Below the pieces are notes generated by a model. That model saw nothing but the letters and a program-made list of their open reading frames with translations, made no database searches and had not been told where the DNA came from. The position numbers and the translations under genes were made by a program. From contig NZ_FMYQ01000037.1 in assembly GCF_900096975.1 (NCBI RefSeq), forward strand, positions 1 through 60,644: DNA of 60,644 nucleotides. The letters are read 5' to 3'. Positions 60,052 to 60,644 of the stretch are shown here, piece after piece. This DNA is from Paraburkholderia lycopersici (lineage in GTDB: Bacteria; Pseudomonadota; Gammaproteobacteria; Burkholderiales; Burkholderiaceae). The first letter of the stretch is position 1; every line of letters starts with the position of its first letter.

Positions 60052-60413
60052 CGTTGCTGGGCCCTGCTTGCCTCGCGAATGGCGGCGTCGGCTTCGAGCG
60101 CGGCTTGCAGCGCGCGGTCGGCGCGCTGCATCAGCACGATATAGATCGCCACGAGCAGCACATAGAGCAGAATCGCCCCCTGTGCGCCGAGGTAGAACGG
60201 CAGGCTGAAGCCCGCGAAGCGCACGTCGGCGAGCGAGCGCGCAAAGAGCGGCGCGACGAACGAAACGATGAAACCGATGGTCATGAGCACGGCGATCAGC
60301 GCGATATTGAAGCGCCAGTAGCGCCGATGCGCGTACGCCATCGCCTCCGTCACCGGAGGTGGCTCAGGCAATGGATTGAAATTGTTTTGCGGAGTAGTGT
60401 GTGGCGCGGCCAT
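60048..60413 (-). CDS. DUF4212 small subunit of the solute symporter
   Basis: This 121-residue protein has two hydrophobic helices, about 35-58 (FNIALIAVLMTIGFIVSFVAPL) and 73-93 (FYLGAQGAILLYVLLVAIYIV). It is the standard partner encoded ahead of VC_2705-type symporters. The ATG at 60413 is used; an in-frame TTG further upstream is less likely. Its stop overlaps the symporter start, so translation is coupled. It probably stabilises or gates the transporter. Confidence 0.85.
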   Translation of the reverse strand: MAAPHTTPQNNFNPLPEPPPVTEAMAYAHRRYWRFNIALIAVLMTIGFIVSFVAPLFARSLADVRFAGFSLPFYLGAQGAILLYVLLVAIYIVLMQRADRALQAALEADAAIREASRAQQR

Positions 60414-60473
60414 GCGCCTGTGTAGCAAAAACGCGTATGGCCGGCAATCCGGGGCAATGCGGGGATCGATGCG

Positions 60474-60516
60474 AAAAACGCCCCACGCGCGGCGCCGGAC
60501 AAGGCGCCGCGCGTGG
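60474..60516 (-). terminator. Intrinsic terminator of acs
   Basis: CCACGCGCGGCGCC (60483-60496) and GGCGCCGCGCGTGG (60503-60516) form a perfect 14-bp stem with a 6-nt loop. On the transcribed strand a T-run follows (complement of AAAAA at 60474-60478). The operon therefore separates from the DUF4212/symporter genes, which need their own promoter. Confidence 0.8.
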
Positions 60517-60524
60517 TCGGGCGA

Positions 60525-60644
60525 TTAGAGCGACTCCCCGAGCTGGTCGAGAATCGCCGGGTTTTCCAGCGTCGAAACGTCCTGCGTGATCGCCTCGCCC
60601 TTCGCAAGCGAGCGCAGCAGGCGCCGCATGATCTTGCCCGAACG
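60525..60644 (-). CDS. acs: Acetyl-CoA synthetase, C-terminal fragment (runs off the window)
   Basis: The last 39 codons read RSGKIMRRLLRSLAKG and then TLENPAILDQLGESL before TAA. This is the diagnostic C-terminus of AcsA, including the lysine in SGKIMRR that is the acetylation-regulated catalytic residue. The enzyme activates acetate to acetyl-CoA with ATP. A strong terminator follows. Its place next to an acetate-type symporter fits acetate uptake and use. Confidence 0.88.
   Translation of the reverse strand, partial: RSGKIMRRLLRSLAKGEAITQDVSTLENPAILDQLGESL

Noticed and set aside
1..60644. CRISPR array, toxin-antitoxin pair or phage genes
   Set aside because: No regularly spaced repeats with spacers, no paired small toxin-antitoxin genes and no phage structural or replication genes were recognised.

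Overview
The base composition (high GC with strong third-position GC), the gene families present (a DUF3331 protein, GC-rich porins of the OmpC type, many LysR regulators with small catabolic operons) and the gene styles point to a betaproteobacterium of the Burkholderia sensu lato group (Paraburkholderia, Burkholderia, Caballeronia or Trinickia). Nothing indicates phage or plasmid replication. The window reads as a chromosomal, catabolism-rich accessory region. Species and replicon cannot be fixed from the sequence alone.

Left part (1-14.3 kb): the start of hutH with two HutC-like repeats; a divergent LysR/epimerase pair; an ArsR-SRPBCC-DUF899 operon with a palindrome over the arsR start codon; a purine permease; a PRC-barrel lipoprotein coupled to an MFS pump; a DUF3331 protein; an ArgP-like regulator divergent from a LysE exporter; and a ferritin-like protein.

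Centre (14.4-37.4 kb): two large minus-strand catabolic units. The first is a 13-gene run (28350 down to 14396), divergent from a LysR gene. Its distal half has the gene content of the Pseudomonas itaconate-degradation (Rip/Ict-Ich-Ccl) cluster. Its proximal half adds a dehydrogenase, CoA-transferase, thiolase, CoA ligase, lipoate ligase homologue, two hydratases and a citryl-CoA lyase-like protein. The second unit (36392 down to 29578) encodes a self-sufficient CYP116B-type P450, an aromatic-acid symporter, a CoA ligase and an acyl-CoA dehydrogenase. It lies divergent from an IclR gene, with two candidate operators between them.

Right-centre (37.5-51.2 kb): an NYN-LOTUS protein with a histone H1-like tail, an NPF-repeat protein, a decayed DUF4239 gene, a CPA1 antiporter behind lutABC, an SDR, crcB, cfa, a HIT protein, a nitroreductase and a porin.

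Right end (51.4-60.6 kb): tRNA-Ser(GGA) with its terminator, followed by a lower-GC kilobase holding a 20-bp perfect inverted repeat and a GIY-YIG protein. Next is an AraC-regulated cluster that I read as acetylacetone (2,4-pentanedione) catabolism. It contains a Dke1-type diketone-cleaving dioxygenase, an NTF2-like protein, two related SDRs and glyoxalase I. Dke1 releases acetate and methylglyoxal; glyoxalase I would handle the methylglyoxal, while Acs and a DUF4212/solute symporter pair at the window edge suit acetate. A 22-bp-period direct repeat upstream of dke1 is a good candidate AraC operator. I regard this cluster and the extended itaconate-type operon as the most interesting systems here.
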